DNA from: Burkholderiales bacterium
GTDB lineage: Bacteria > Pseudomonadota > Gammaproteobacteria > Burkholderiales > JAHFRG01
Direction of reading: 5' to 3'
Length of the DNA: 57,744 nt
Assembly (NCBI GenBank): GCA_035518095.1
Contig: DATIXX010000076.1
Location: forward strand, 1-57,744
Shown here: one piece after another, positions 15,611-24,857 of the stretch
Layout of the letters: every line of letters begins with the position of its first letter
How positions within the stretch are numbered: the first letter of the stretch is position 1
The notes under the pieces: model-generated
Databases searched by the model: none
What the model was told of the DNA's origin: nothing
Seen by the model: the letters and a program-made list of their open reading frames with translations, nothing else
Program-made: the position numbers and the translations under genes

Positions 15611-17545
15611 TCATTTGTGTTGCTCACTATCATGCATTGCAGAAAGTAAGTCACGTCTGCGAATGGCATGTATATCCCGCACACGTCGCGTGAAGCCGAT
15701 CCGATCGAAAAACTCCAGAATCTGGACAGCGCGCTTGCGCCCGAGACCAGTGCGGTCGCGGAACTCGGCGGCGCGCACCATTCCGTTTTCTTCTGCGAGT
15801 TCGCCGGCAATTGCCGTCAGGCGTTGAACGGCTGCGTCGTCGTAATACAGATCGCGCACCACCTGGAACACCTCCCCCCGCCTCGCCAAGTGGGCAAGCA
15901 GCGTCCGCACCACTGATTCCGGCTGGCCGATTGTTTTCGCGATGTCGCGCACCCAAGGCGGATCGAAGGCGCGTTCAAACAATAATGGACGGATGCGCTC
16001 GGCGAGCGCTATTTCCTGATCAGTTAGACGAATGGCGTGATCGGGAAGATGCAGCCAAGCCCCTGTGCGTTGCACTTGTCCGCCGGCCAGAATATCGTCA
16101 ACGAGCGCGTGCGCAATTGCATCGGGGAGCTTGGGAAAAGCGATGCGCCTGAGACGCGAAACATCGGGCCCCATCTCGTCGGGATGGGTTGTGTGAAAAA
16201 CCTCTAGGGCTGAGACGGCGCGCTGTTTGAGGGCATCCCAGTACTTGGCCTCGAAAACAAAGTCCTGGCCTTCGGATTGGATGCGCTTCACCGGTAGAGT
16301 GTTCAGTATAGTATCGGCATTCGCCACATTCCGGATCAGCAAGAAACGACTGAAATCGACACCCAACGGGGACTGGCTCAGCAACGCGCTAAGGCTGCGT
16401 GATTCATTTTCGATTTCCAGCGCAGCCAGAATACTCAGCCGATCAGGCGTGCTGCGATAGCGGCTAGGGGCAAAAGGATCGACGATCTGCCCCCCGGCGA
16501 TGGTGCGTGTCGCTGAGGCATCGCGCAAAATGAATCGATCACCATGCCATGCGGCCAGGGGTTCGGGCAACAGAATCTGAATCCATCCGCTTTCGCCCGC
16601 GCTGATCTGGCCCCGGTCAAGCAATGCCACCCTCGTTAGAGCGTGGGATGATCCCAAGTGGAAATGCATGCTGGCGCCGGATTTGAGCGAACGTTCTTCG
16701 CCGGCCAGCATCGTGACTCGGGCATCCAATCGATTGACGGCAAGCGCGATGGCCGGATCAACGATCCAGTCGCCGCGTTGTATCTCATCTTTGCTCATGC
16801 CGGCCAGATTGAGCGCGCATCGTTGACCGGACACTCCATGTTCGACGCGTTGATTTTGCGCGTGCAGGCTGCGCACGCGAACCTCACCAACCCGCGTTTT
16901 CCGTCCCGGAGTAACGACCACCCGGTCTCCTACCTTGATGCTTCCCGAATGCACCGTTCCCGTCACCACTGTGCCTACCCCGTCAAGGGTAAAGACACGG
17001 TCCACCGCAAGGCGGAAGCGGCCTGCGCGTTGCGGTGTTGCTAAGTGCTTGCTGTGCGCGATGAGGTGCGTGCGTAGAGCGTCAATGCCGGTGCCTGCGA
17101 TGCTGGAAACTGGAAAGACGGGCGTGGTTTCGAAAAACGTCGCGGCAAGCAAATTCGTGATATCGCGCTCCACGATCCGCACACGATCCGTATTGACGCG
17201 ATCGATTTTAGTCAGCGCTACCGCCCCCTGTTTCACACCTAGCAAATACAGTATTTCCACATGCTCACGCGTCTGCGGCATGATACCGTCGTCGGCGGCT
17301 ACGACGATCAATCCGTAGTTGATACCGCTGGCGCCGGACACCATGGTGTGGATGAAGCGCTCGTGCCCTGGCACATCGACGAATCCCAGAACCTCTCCCG
17401 TTTCAAGCGGCAGGTAAGCGTAGCCGAGTTCGATGGAAATGCCGCGCTTCTTTTCCTCCGGCAGCCTGTCGGTATCCACGCCGGTGAGCGCGCGCACCAG
17501 ACTGGTCTTGCCGTGATCAACGTGACCCGCCGTGCCGACGATCAT
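15611..17545 (-). CDS. selB: Selenocysteine-specific elongation factor
   Basis: The 644-residue protein opens with the GTPase motif GTAGHVDHGKTSL, followed by DTDRLPEEKKRGISIE and DVPGHERF. The C-terminal half contains the winged-helix repeats that bind the SECIS RNA. It delivers Sec-tRNA to the ribosome at UGA codons marked by a SECIS hairpin. Its ATG overlaps the TGA of selA (ATGA at 17542-17545). Length is normal for SelB. Confidence 0.95.
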   Translation of the reverse strand: MIVGTAGHVDHGKTSLVRALTGVDTDRLPEEKKRGISIELGYAYLPLETGEVLGFVDVPGHERFIHTMVSGASGINYGLIVVAADDGIMPQTREHVEILYLLGVKQGAVALTKIDRVNTDRVRIVERDITNLLAATFFETTPVFPVSSIAGTGIDALRTHLIAHSKHLATPQRAGRFRLAVDRVFTLDGVGTVVTGTVHSGSIKVGDRVVVTPGRKTRVGEVRVRSLHAQNQRVEHGVSGQRCALNLAGMSKDEIQRGDWIVDPAIALAVNRLDARVTMLAGEERSLKSGASMHFHLGSSHALTRVALLDRGQISAGESGWIQILLPEPLAAWHGDRFILRDASATRTIAGGQIVDPFAPSRYRSTPDRLSILAALEIENESRSLSALLSQSPLGVDFSRFLLIRNVANADTILNTLPVKRIQSEGQDFVFEAKYWDALKQRAVSALEVFHTTHPDEMGPDVSRLRRIAFPKLPDAIAHALVDDILAGGQVQRTGAWLHLPDHAIRLTDQEIALAERIRPLLFERAFDPPWVRDIAKTIGQPESVVRTLLAHLARRGEVFQVVRDLYYDDAAVQRLTAIAGELAEENGMVRAAEFRDRTGLGRKRAVQILEFFDRIGFTRRVRDIHAIRRRDLLSAMHDSEQHK

Positions 17546-18960
17546 GGCTCGAACCTCAACTCCGCGAGTTGCCGCACGAATTCCTCCTCGTTGTGCAGGC
17601 AGCGCAGATCGAGCTGGAATGCATTGTCGCGAATAAAACCGATCACGGGGATGGGCAACATCCGGAATGCCGCCTCGATTTTTTTCAACGCTTTCCCATT
17701 GCGTCTGGCCGGGGCGACGGACCGAATTACGAAGCCGGCGCTCGCTAAGCGATCCACCGGCAATGAACCGCTGCCGATTTGGCTTTTCATCGACTGAATT
17801 GCGACAGTGGCAATTCCCTGTAACGCCGCCGCCAGATGCGGCTGCAGGCGGGAAGCTTGCGCTTGGATATCGCTTTGCTGCCGCGTTAGCAGGCGCAAAG
17901 TGGTAAGTCTCGTGGCAAGCCGATCTGGGTCAAGATAAATCTTGAGTACCGCCTCCAGTGCCGCCAAAGTGATTTTGCCAACTCGCAGTGCGCGTTTCAG
18001 AGGATTCTTCTTAATGCGCTGGATCAAATCCTTGCGACCGACCAGAATTCCCGCTTGTGGTCCGCCCAAAAGCTTGTCGCCACTGAAGGTCACGAGATCG
18101 GCGCCATCGGCGATCGCTTCATCCGGTGTCGGCTCCTTGGACAAGCCGTAGCGGGTAAGATCGACTAGACTGCCGCTGCCTAAATCGACAACGCACGGCA
18201 GGTTGTGCGCGTGCGCCAAGGCGCTGAGCTTTTTTTCCGGAACCATCGCGGTAAAACCCGTGATTGCGTAATTGCTCCAATGCACCTTCATCAGCATTCC
18301 CGTACGCGGTGAGACCGCTCCGCTAAAATCCTTGAGGTGCGTGCGGTTGGTGGTGCCGACTTCCACCAGCCTGGCGCCCGCCCGTAACATAATGTCTGGC
18401 AAACGAAACGCCCCGCCAATCTCGATCAGCTCGCCGCGCGAGACGAGGACCTCTTTCTTGAGCGCCAGGGTGTTGAGAAGCAGGAATACTGCTGCGGCGT
18501 TGTTATTGACAACCGTCGCCGCTTCGGCGCCGGTCAATTGGCATAGTAGTCCTTCAACAATGCTGTCACGGTCGCCGCGATTTCCGGTCTGCAGGTCGAA
18601 TTCCAGCGCCACCGGCCATAGCATTGCGGTTACCACCGCCTGCACCGCCTCCTCCGGCAGCAAGGCGCGACCGAGATTGGTGTGCAGCGTGGTGCCGCTC
18701 AGGTTGAATACACGCCGCAAATTAGATTGCGTCTGAACAGCCAACCGCACCGCAAGCTCCGCTGACAGCGACGGTTCGCTAATCGCCGCTTCGTTAAATG
18801 CTTGCTTCCTGGCGCGTCTGCGGACCTCCGCCAGCAGGTTCCTCGCCACAGTCGTGACTAGGCTGCGGCCATGTTGTTCGATGAGCTTTTGTGTCGCCGC
18901 GAAGTTGAGGACGCGGTCAACCGAGGGAATCTTGGAAAAATCAGGTGCCGGGCTATGCAC
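17542..18960 (-). CDS. selA: L-seryl-tRNA(Sec) selenium transferase
   Basis: The 472-residue PLP enzyme converts Ser-tRNA(Sec) to Sec-tRNA(Sec) using selenophosphate. The PLP lysine is K296 in TFSGDKLLGGPQAG, and the N-terminus has the tRNA-binding helical region with NLSGTTLHTNLGRA at 86-99. Length is close to that of the E. coli enzyme. It lies 26 bases after fdhE and overlaps selB, so the three are probably one transcript. Confidence 0.95.
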   Translation of the reverse strand: MHSPAPDFSKIPSVDRVLNFAATQKLIEQHGRSLVTTVARNLLAEVRRRARKQAFNEAAISEPSLSAELAVRLAVQTQSNLRRVFNLSGTTLHTNLGRALLPEEAVQAVVTAMLWPVALEFDLQTGNRGDRDSIVEGLLCQLTGAEAATVVNNNAAAVFLLLNTLALKKEVLVSRGELIEIGGAFRLPDIMLRAGARLVEVGTTNRTHLKDFSGAVSPRTGMLMKVHWSNYAITGFTAMVPEKKLSALAHAHNLPCVVDLGSGSLVDLTRYGLSKEPTPDEAIADGADLVTFSGDKLLGGPQAGILVGRKDLIQRIKKNPLKRALRVGKITLAALEAVLKIYLDPDRLATRLTTLRLLTRQQSDIQAQASRLQPHLAAALQGIATVAIQSMKSQIGSGSLPVDRLASAGFVIRSVAPARRNGKALKKIEAAFRMLPIPVIGFIRDNAFQLDLRCLHNEEEFVRQLAELRFEP

Positions 18961-18986
18961 GATAGACTCCGAGCAAAGTAGTAAAA

Positions 18987-19913
18987 CTAGTCGTCTTCCT
19001 CGCCGTGGATCAGCATGAAGTTAACGCCACTGCGTAGTTTGCTTTTTTCGGCAACCAGGAGGTCAAGCTGGACGCTCGCCACGTCATCTGCCGTCGGCTC
19101 GACCTGGTTGTCGCGCTCCATGTATAAGATTTTGAGATATGTGTCGCATTCATCGCAGGACTCGGCCTGAATCGCTTTTGATCCACCCTCGATGCCCCAG
19201 TAGTGAATGCCTTTGGTGGTTTCGCAATTGCTGCATTTGATACGCACCATGTGCCATTCGGCGGAACACACCGAGCAGTGCAGATAGCGGTGGCCGTTTT
19301 CCTGCGCTCCGATGCGGGCAATGCTCGCTACCGGGCGCGAGCCGCACACCGGGCAAACGCCGGGTGCATCGATGCGGCCGAAGCTTTCCCGCCCCAAAGT
19401 AGTAGCCATGTGTACCCAATAAACCTGCAATGCGCTACCGAGAAGTGGAGCTGTAGCCGTATCCAGCCCGAACATAACGGCTGCAAGCAGCTTGCTCGCC
19501 TGCCCCTCGTAATATTCGTCGGGCGAACCCTCGAGACGCATGATCACTTCGCGCACCCTTCCCTGCGTCTCATCGGCAAGGCGGCGCAGCATGCGGCGCA
19601 GCAGGTCGCACCACATCCGGTCGCGGTGATGGGTCTGCACGTTAAGCGGCGGCATGCCGTGCTCTTTACACTGTTGGATCTGCTCGGGCTTGGGCAGTGC
19701 GACCGGCGGCATGTTCTCCAGCGCCCATTGCTGTGTTTCAGCGACTGCTGCGATTAACGCCAGGTAATCGCCCATCGGGTGGTTGGGCGCAAGTTGTTTG
19801 AGCCGTGCGGCGCGGTCAGAAAACAGGGAACTCCGAAGCGGAAGGCGCAAAAACGGTATTTCGCTGCCGCTCAGCTGTTCGATCTCGTCAGGCTCAAGGA
19901 TTCGTGTCGCCAT
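18987..19913 (-). CDS. fdhE: Formate dehydrogenase accessory protein
   Basis: The 308-residue cytoplasmic protein has the FdhE cysteine clusters: CPVCGSRP, CSVCSAEW, CSNCE and CDECD, all in the C-terminal half, which bind iron. FdhE is needed for activity of the membrane-bound, Tat-exported formate dehydrogenases. It is separated from fdnI by an intrinsic terminator, so its expression may differ from the structural genes. It leads directly into selA. Confidence 0.92.
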   Translation of the reverse strand: MATRILEPDEIEQLSGSEIPFLRLPLRSSLFSDRAARLKQLAPNHPMGDYLALIAAVAETQQWALENMPPVALPKPEQIQQCKEHGMPPLNVQTHHRDRMWCDLLRRMLRRLADETQGRVREVIMRLEGSPDEYYEGQASKLLAAVMFGLDTATAPLLGSALQVYWVHMATTLGRESFGRIDAPGVCPVCGSRPVASIARIGAQENGHRYLHCSVCSAEWHMVRIKCSNCETTKGIHYWGIEGGSKAIQAESCDECDTYLKILYMERDNQVEPTADDVASVQLDLLVAEKSKLRSGVNFMLIHGEEDD

Positions 19914-19924
19914 GAATTTGCGAT

Positions 19925-19963
19925 AAAAAAACCGGACGGCGAGCCGTTACAGCCCGCCATCCG
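19925..19963 (-). terminator. Intrinsic terminator between fdnI and fdhE
   Basis: In transcription direction the sequence forms CGGATGGCG...CGCCGTCCG, a nine-pair stem with one mismatch, followed by GG and seven T (19931-19925). It begins 22 bases after the fdnI stop codon. It should end or attenuate the fdnGHI transcript before fdhE-selA-selB. Confidence 0.75.
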
Positions 19964-19985
19964 ATGTGAGGAACCAGTTCAAAAC

Positions 19986-20600
19986 CTACTTGCTCATTTC
20001 ACGGTACCAGCCTGGATGATGCTTTGCCGCCCAGGCTTTGGATACCGTACCTCGGGTCATCGCACGGGTCGTGCCTTTCACCCAAATTGCGGCATAAATG
20101 TGCACGATGATGCCGAGTATCAGAATGAATGCGGCGAGTGAATGTAACAGCGTGCAAAGCCGCACCAGCCCGATCGGAAAGGCATCGGCGAAATACGGCC
20201 GCCAGAAGATGAACCCGGTCACCGCCAGCACAGTCACGCAGCCCACCATCACCCAGAACAACACCTTTTGTCCCGCGTTGTAGCGGCCGACTTCGGGCAG
20301 ATTCTCCTCACGGTTGTTGAGCACATCGCGCCATTTCGAAAGCCATTTACGGTCGTTGTCGTTAAGCCGGTTGTGATTCCAGAAACGAAACGCAAGCGCG
20401 AGAAAAAACGCGAACATCACCACGCCGATGAAAGGATGGAGGATTCGCGCCCAAGGGCCGCCGCCAAACAGATTTACCAGCCAAAACATCGAGGGATGGA
20501 AGAACGCCAGGCCGGAAAGCCCTGCCAGGATGAAACTGATGGCGACAATCCAGTGGTTGACGCGATCGCTTTCGCTATAGCGTTGGATAAAGCTGCTCAT
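19986..20600 (-). CDS. fdnI: Formate dehydrogenase gamma subunit, cytochrome b556
   Basis: The 204-residue protein has four membrane helices and the haem-ligand histidines of FdnI: in RVNHW, RILHPF, and the pair around LLHSLAAF and IVHIYAAIW. The end matches the family ([10 protein letters not shown]). It passes electrons from the beta subunit to quinone in the inner membrane. Its ATG overlaps the fdnH stop (ATGA). Confidence 0.93.
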   Translation of the reverse strand: MSSFIQRYSESDRVNHWIVAISFILAGLSGLAFFHPSMFWLVNLFGGGPWARILHPFIGVVMFAFFLALAFRFWNHNRLNDNDRKWLSKWRDVLNNREENLPEVGRYNAGQKVLFWVMVGCVTVLAVTGFIFWRPYFADAFPIGLVRLCTLLHSLAAFILILGIIVHIYAAIWVKGTTRAMTRGTVSKAWAAKHHPGWYREMSK

Positions 20601-21466
20601 GATTTCTCCTTTTCTTCTTCCACCTCATTGGGACCTACCTTGACGTAATGGAAGAAACCAGCCAATACGGTGACGCCGAGACCTAATAACGCGAGCGGCT
20701 TGAATGCGCCTTTCCATAAACCGACCAGCGGGCTGATGTGCGGATCGGCAGGCAGGCCATGGTAAATTTCCGGTTTGTCGGCGTGCTTCAGCACATACAT
20801 GACATGCGTACCGCCGACCCCTTGTGGATCATAAAGTCCCGCGTTTTGGTAGCCGCGCTCCTTCAGGTCGGTAATGCGCTCTTCCGCGTGATGAATCATA
20901 TCTTCCTTGCTGCCGAACACCAGTGCACCCGTCGGGCAGGATTTTATGCAGGCGGGTTCCAGCCCGACCGCCACACGGTCCGAACACAGAGTGCACTTGT
21001 AGGCCTTGTTGTCCTTCTTGGAAATGCGCGGGACGTTGAACGGGCAACCGGTAACGCAGGAGCCGCAGCCGATGCAGTTCTCTTCGATGAAATCCACGAT
21101 GCCGCTGGAGTACTGCACGATGGCGCCGGGCGCCGGGCAGGCCTTGAGGCAGCCCGGATCGGCGCAGTGCATGCAGCCGTCTTTGCGAATCAGCCACTCG
21201 AGCCTGCCGTTTTCCTCGTACTCGGTAAAGCGCATCACCGTCCACGAGTTCTCGGTAAGATCAGGTGGGTTGTCGTAGACGCCGACATTGGTGCCCACCG
21301 TGTCGCGAATGTCGTTCCACTCCATGCATGCCGCCTGGCATGCCTTGCAGCCGATGCACTTGGAGATGTCGATGAGCTTCGCGACCTCGACGGTCTGGCG
21401 TACGGAAGGCGGCTGTGTGGTAGTTGCCGAGCGTTGCTTGAGATCGAGCGATTGCAGTGATGCCAT
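20597..21466 (-). CDS. fdnH: Formate dehydrogenase beta subunit, iron-sulfur protein
   Basis: The 289-residue subunit has four [4Fe-4S] cysteine sets, beginning with [11 protein letters not shown], then [16 protein letters not shown] and CTLCSDR with CIKSC. A single C-terminal helix ([16 protein letters not shown]) anchors it to the membrane, with its bulk outside the cytoplasm. It connects the catalytic subunit to the cytochrome. It lies 12 bases after fdnG. Confidence 0.95.
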   Translation of the reverse strand: MASLQSLDLKQRSATTTQPPSVRQTVEVAKLIDISKCIGCKACQAACMEWNDIRDTVGTNVGVYDNPPDLTENSWTVMRFTEYEENGRLEWLIRKDGCMHCADPGCLKACPAPGAIVQYSSGIVDFIEENCIGCGSCVTGCPFNVPRISKKDNKAYKCTLCSDRVAVGLEPACIKSCPTGALVFGSKEDMIHHAEERITDLKERGYQNAGLYDPQGVGGTHVMYVLKHADKPEIYHGLPADPHISPLVGLWKGAFKPLALLGLGVTVLAGFFHYVKVGPNEVEEEKEKS

Positions 21467-21478
21467 GGTCGCCTCCCC

Positions 21479-24400
21479 CTATGCTTTCTCGATGTTCACG
21501 ATAAACGCCTTGAACTCCGGCGTCTGCGTATTCGCATCGCCCACGTAGGGTGTCAGGGTGTTGGCGAGGTAACCGGCCTTCGCCACGCCCTTGAAACCCC
21601 AGTGAATGGGAATGCCAACCGTGTGCACCTTTTTGCCACCGCAATCCAGCGCCTTGATGCGCTTGGTCACCACCGCGACGGTCTCAATTTGTCCGCGGTT
21701 CGACCGCACCCTCACCTTGTCGCCGTGCTTGATGCCTTTCTCGGCAGCAAGTTCCTCGCCAATTTCCACGAACTGCTGCGGTTGCAAGATCGCTGAGATC
21801 TCCACGTGCTTGCTCCAGTAATGGAAATGCTCCGTGAGGCGGTAAGACGTTGCCGCGTACGGGAACTCCTTCGGCTTGCCGAACGCTTCCATGTCACCCT
21901 TGAACACCCGGGCGGCCGGGTTCGCAAACGCTTTAGGATTATTCGGGTGCAGCAGGTTCGTTTCGACCGGGGATTCGAAAGGTTCATAATGTTCAGGCAG
22001 CGGGCCATCCGCCATGCCGGAAGGCACGTAGAGTTTCGCCACGCCTTCGGCGGTCATGATGAACGGGCCGACATTCTCATCCGGCGCCGCATCGGGCCGC
22101 ATGTCGGGAACATCCGAGCCTCCCCATTTGTCGCCGGTCCAGAACACCAGCTTCTTCGCCGGGTTCCAAGGCTTGCCGGAAGGATCCGACGACGCGCGGT
22201 TATACAGGACGCGCCGATTTACCGGCCACGCCCACGCCCAGTTGAGTGTCTGGCCAATACCGTAGGGATCGCTGTTATCGCGTCGCGCCATCTGATTGCC
22301 AGCCTGGGTCCAGGCTCCGGAATAAATCCAGCAACCGCAGGAAGTCGAACCGTCATCACGCAGAAATGCAAAGCTCGGCACCTGTTCGCCCGCTTTCACC
22401 AGCACCTTAGGCGGCGCCTTCGGATCTTTCGGGTCGGGCGGCGCCAGTACGTCGGCGAGTGCTTTGCCGTTATACTCCATCGCCAGCTCTTCCGCTGATG
22501 GGGCAGCGGCGATCTTGTACGGCCAGGTGAGATTCAGCACCGGTTCGGGGAAGGTCCCGCCCTCCTTCGCGTACAAAGCGCGGATACGGATATAGAGTCC
22601 GGCGATGATTTCCGCATCGCCATTGGCGTCGCCGGGCGCGTCGGCACCTTTCCAGTGCCACTGCAACCAACGACCGGAATTGGTAAGCGAGCCATCTTCT
22701 TCGGCGAAGCAGGTGGACGGCAGGCGAAACACCTCGGTTTGAATCTTGGCCGTGTCCACTTCGTTGTACGGCCCGAAATTCCTCCAGAACTCGGAAGTTT
22801 CGGTTGCAAGTGGATCGATGACTACCAGGAACTTGAGCTTCGCCAGCCCGCCGCCGATTTTGGCTTTATTCGGGAACGCGGCCAATGGATTGAATCCCTG
22901 GCAGATGTAGCCGTTAATCTTGCCTTGGCTCATCAACTCGAAGGCCTGCAAAACGTCGTAACCCTTGTCCAACTTGGGCAGGAACTCGAACGCCCAGTTG
23001 TTTTCCTTGGTTGCGGCTTTTCCGTACCAGGCCTTCATGAGACTGACGTGGAACTTGGGGTAGTTCTGCCAGTAACTCATCTGGTTCGGACGCAGCGGTT
23101 TCAGGGCGCGCTTGGCAATATATGCGTTGTAATCCTGCTCGCTATCGCCCGGCAAGGTTAAATAGCCCGGCAGCAGATTCGACAGCAAGCCCAGATCCGT
23201 CAGGCCCTGGATGTTGGAGTGCCCACGCAGCGCGTTCATGCCGCCGCCAGCAATACCGATGTTGCCGAGCAAGAGTTGCATCATCGCTGCGGTGCGGATC
23301 ATTTCCGTGCCGGTGGAGTGCTGCGTCCAGCCCAGCGCATACATGATCGTCATCGCCTTGTTCGGCGCAGCGGACGTAGATATCATCTCGCACACTTTGA
23401 GAAACGCGTCCTGGGGCGTGCCGCAGATCTTCGACACCATTTCCGGGGTATACCGGGCATAGTGCTTTTTCATTATCTGGAAAACGCAGCGCTGGTTTTC
23501 CATCGTTTCATCAACCACAGCGTAGCCGGCTTTGTCCAGTTCGTATCCCCAGGATGCCGGGTCGTAGCGCCGCTTCGCAGCGTCATAACCTGAATACAGA
23601 CCGTCTTCGAAGCTGAACTTGTCGTTCACGAGGAACGTCGCGTTCGTGTAGCTCTTGACATACTCGTGCTGGATCTTGTCGTGAGTGATTAAATAATTGA
23701 TGGCGCCTCCGAGGAAAGCGATGTCAGTGCCGGGGCGAATCGGCGCGTAAAAATCGGCCATCGCCGCCGAACGAGTGAAGCGCGGATCAACTACCACCAG
23801 CTTCGCTTTATTATGGGCTTTCGCTTCTATCACCCATTTGAAGCCGCAGGGGTGGGCCTCAGCAGCATTGCCGCCCATGATTAACACTACATCTGCGTTC
23901 TTGATGTCAACCCAGTGGTTGGTCATCGCTCCGCGGCCAAACGTCGGGGCCAAACTGGCCACCGTCGGGCCGTGTCAGACACGTGCCTGATTATCGAATA
24001 CGAGCATCCCCAGGCTGCGCATCACCTTGTGCGTGATGTAGCCTGATTCGTTGCTGGAGGCGGAGGCCGCAAGCATACCGGTAGACAGCCAGCGGTTCAC
24101 CATCTGGCCGTCGGCGTTCTTGGCGATGAAATTCTTGTCGCGATCTTCCTTCATCAGCTTGGCAATACGGCTTAGCGCGTCGTCCCAGGAAATGCGCTTC
24201 CATTCATTGGAGCCTGGTGCGCGGTACTCGGGATACTTCAGACGGCTTTCGCTGTGGACAAAGTCCAGCAGGCCTGCACCTTTGGGGCACAGCGTGCCAC
24301 GGTTGACCGGGTGATCCGGGTCGCCTTCGATGTGGATAATATCGGACTTGGCGTTTTTCGCCTTGTCGCCCAGACTGTACATAATGATGCCGCAACTTAC

Positions 24401-24562
24401 TGAGCAGTAAGGACAGGTATTGCGGGTTTCAGTGGTGCGCTCAAGCTTGAAGTTGCGCGTCTCCGCCAGCACGGGTTGCGGCGAGAACCCCAACATCGCA
24501 AGGCTTGAACTTCCGAGCCCAGCGGCACAAACCTTGAAGAATTGTCTCCTCGTCATATCCAT
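21479..24562 (-). CDS. fdnG: Formate dehydrogenase alpha subunit, selenocysteine enzyme
   Basis: The gene is one 1027-residue reading frame with an in-frame TGA at 23977-23975, which should be read as selenocysteine 196 (context NQARV-U-HGPTV, identical to FdnG of E. coli). A Tat signal (TRRQFFK) directs export, and C50, C53, C57 and C92 bind a [4Fe-4S] cluster. The remainder is the molybdopterin oxidoreductase fold; Sec is the molybdenum ligand. It oxidises formate to CO2 in the periplasm. A translation without Sec support would split it into two frames, 24562-23975 and 23962-21479. It starts the fdnGHI operon. Confidence 0.95.
23937..23977 (-). promoter_or_regulatory. bSECIS element of fdnG
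   Basis: Directly after the UGA the transcript reads ACGGCCCGACG, then GGCC-AGTTT-GGCC, then CCCGACGT: a stem with a short apical loop about 20 bases from the UGA. Position and shape match the E. coli fdnG/fdhF SECIS, which SelB recognises. The exact pairing and the loop sequence have not been modelled. Confidence 0.7.
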
Positions 24563-24857
24563 AATTTTTCCTCCACCCGATCGTTTATATATATGAATAA
24601 GAATGCATAGGTTCTCTCTAGCCAGTATGTTTAATATAAAGGTCTAAGTAAATAAGAAGTAAATTACATATATGTAACTTAGGTCAGCCTTATTGCACAG
24701 GCGAAAAAACTTTTTTATTGCTTTTCAGAGAATGCCCATTGGCGACGAGCATGCCTCATGCCCGTCTCGACGCTGGTTTTATCACCATGGGAAAAGTCAG
24801 TATTACTGGGTTTGCAGGACCGCCAAATTCAGCCAGTCCATGCGGGGCTTGATTAGC
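24563..24857. other. AT-rich regulatory region upstream of fdnG
   Basis: The spacer separates fdnG from the end of ybbP. It is AT-rich near fdnG, contains the perfect palindrome at 24664-24677, and codes for nothing I can support. Confidence 0.5.
24664..24677. promoter_or_regulatory. Perfect palindrome upstream of fdnG, possible operator
   Basis: TTACATATATGTAA is an exact 14-bp inverted repeat about 100 bases before the fdnG start. It could bind a dimeric regulator; it does not match the FNR (TTGAT-N4-ATCAA) or full ModE consensus. Confidence 0.35.

Noticed and set aside
15299..15614. Minus-strand frames across 15299-15614
   Set aside because: They translate the tRNA-Sec gene and its flanks.
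20738..21460. 240-codon plus-strand frame opposite fdnH
   Set aside because: It lies antisense to the clearly real iron-sulfur subunit gene and has no independent features.
23963..23980. Frameshift or nonsense mutation in fdnG
   Set aside because: The two parts are in the same phase, the stop is TGA at the known Sec position, a SECIS-like hairpin follows, and tRNA-Sec, selA, selB and selD are present.
24664..24677. FNR or ModE site upstream of fdnG
   Set aside because: The palindrome lacks the TTGAT-N4-ATCAA pattern and the longer ModE consensus; it is kept only as an unassigned operator candidate.
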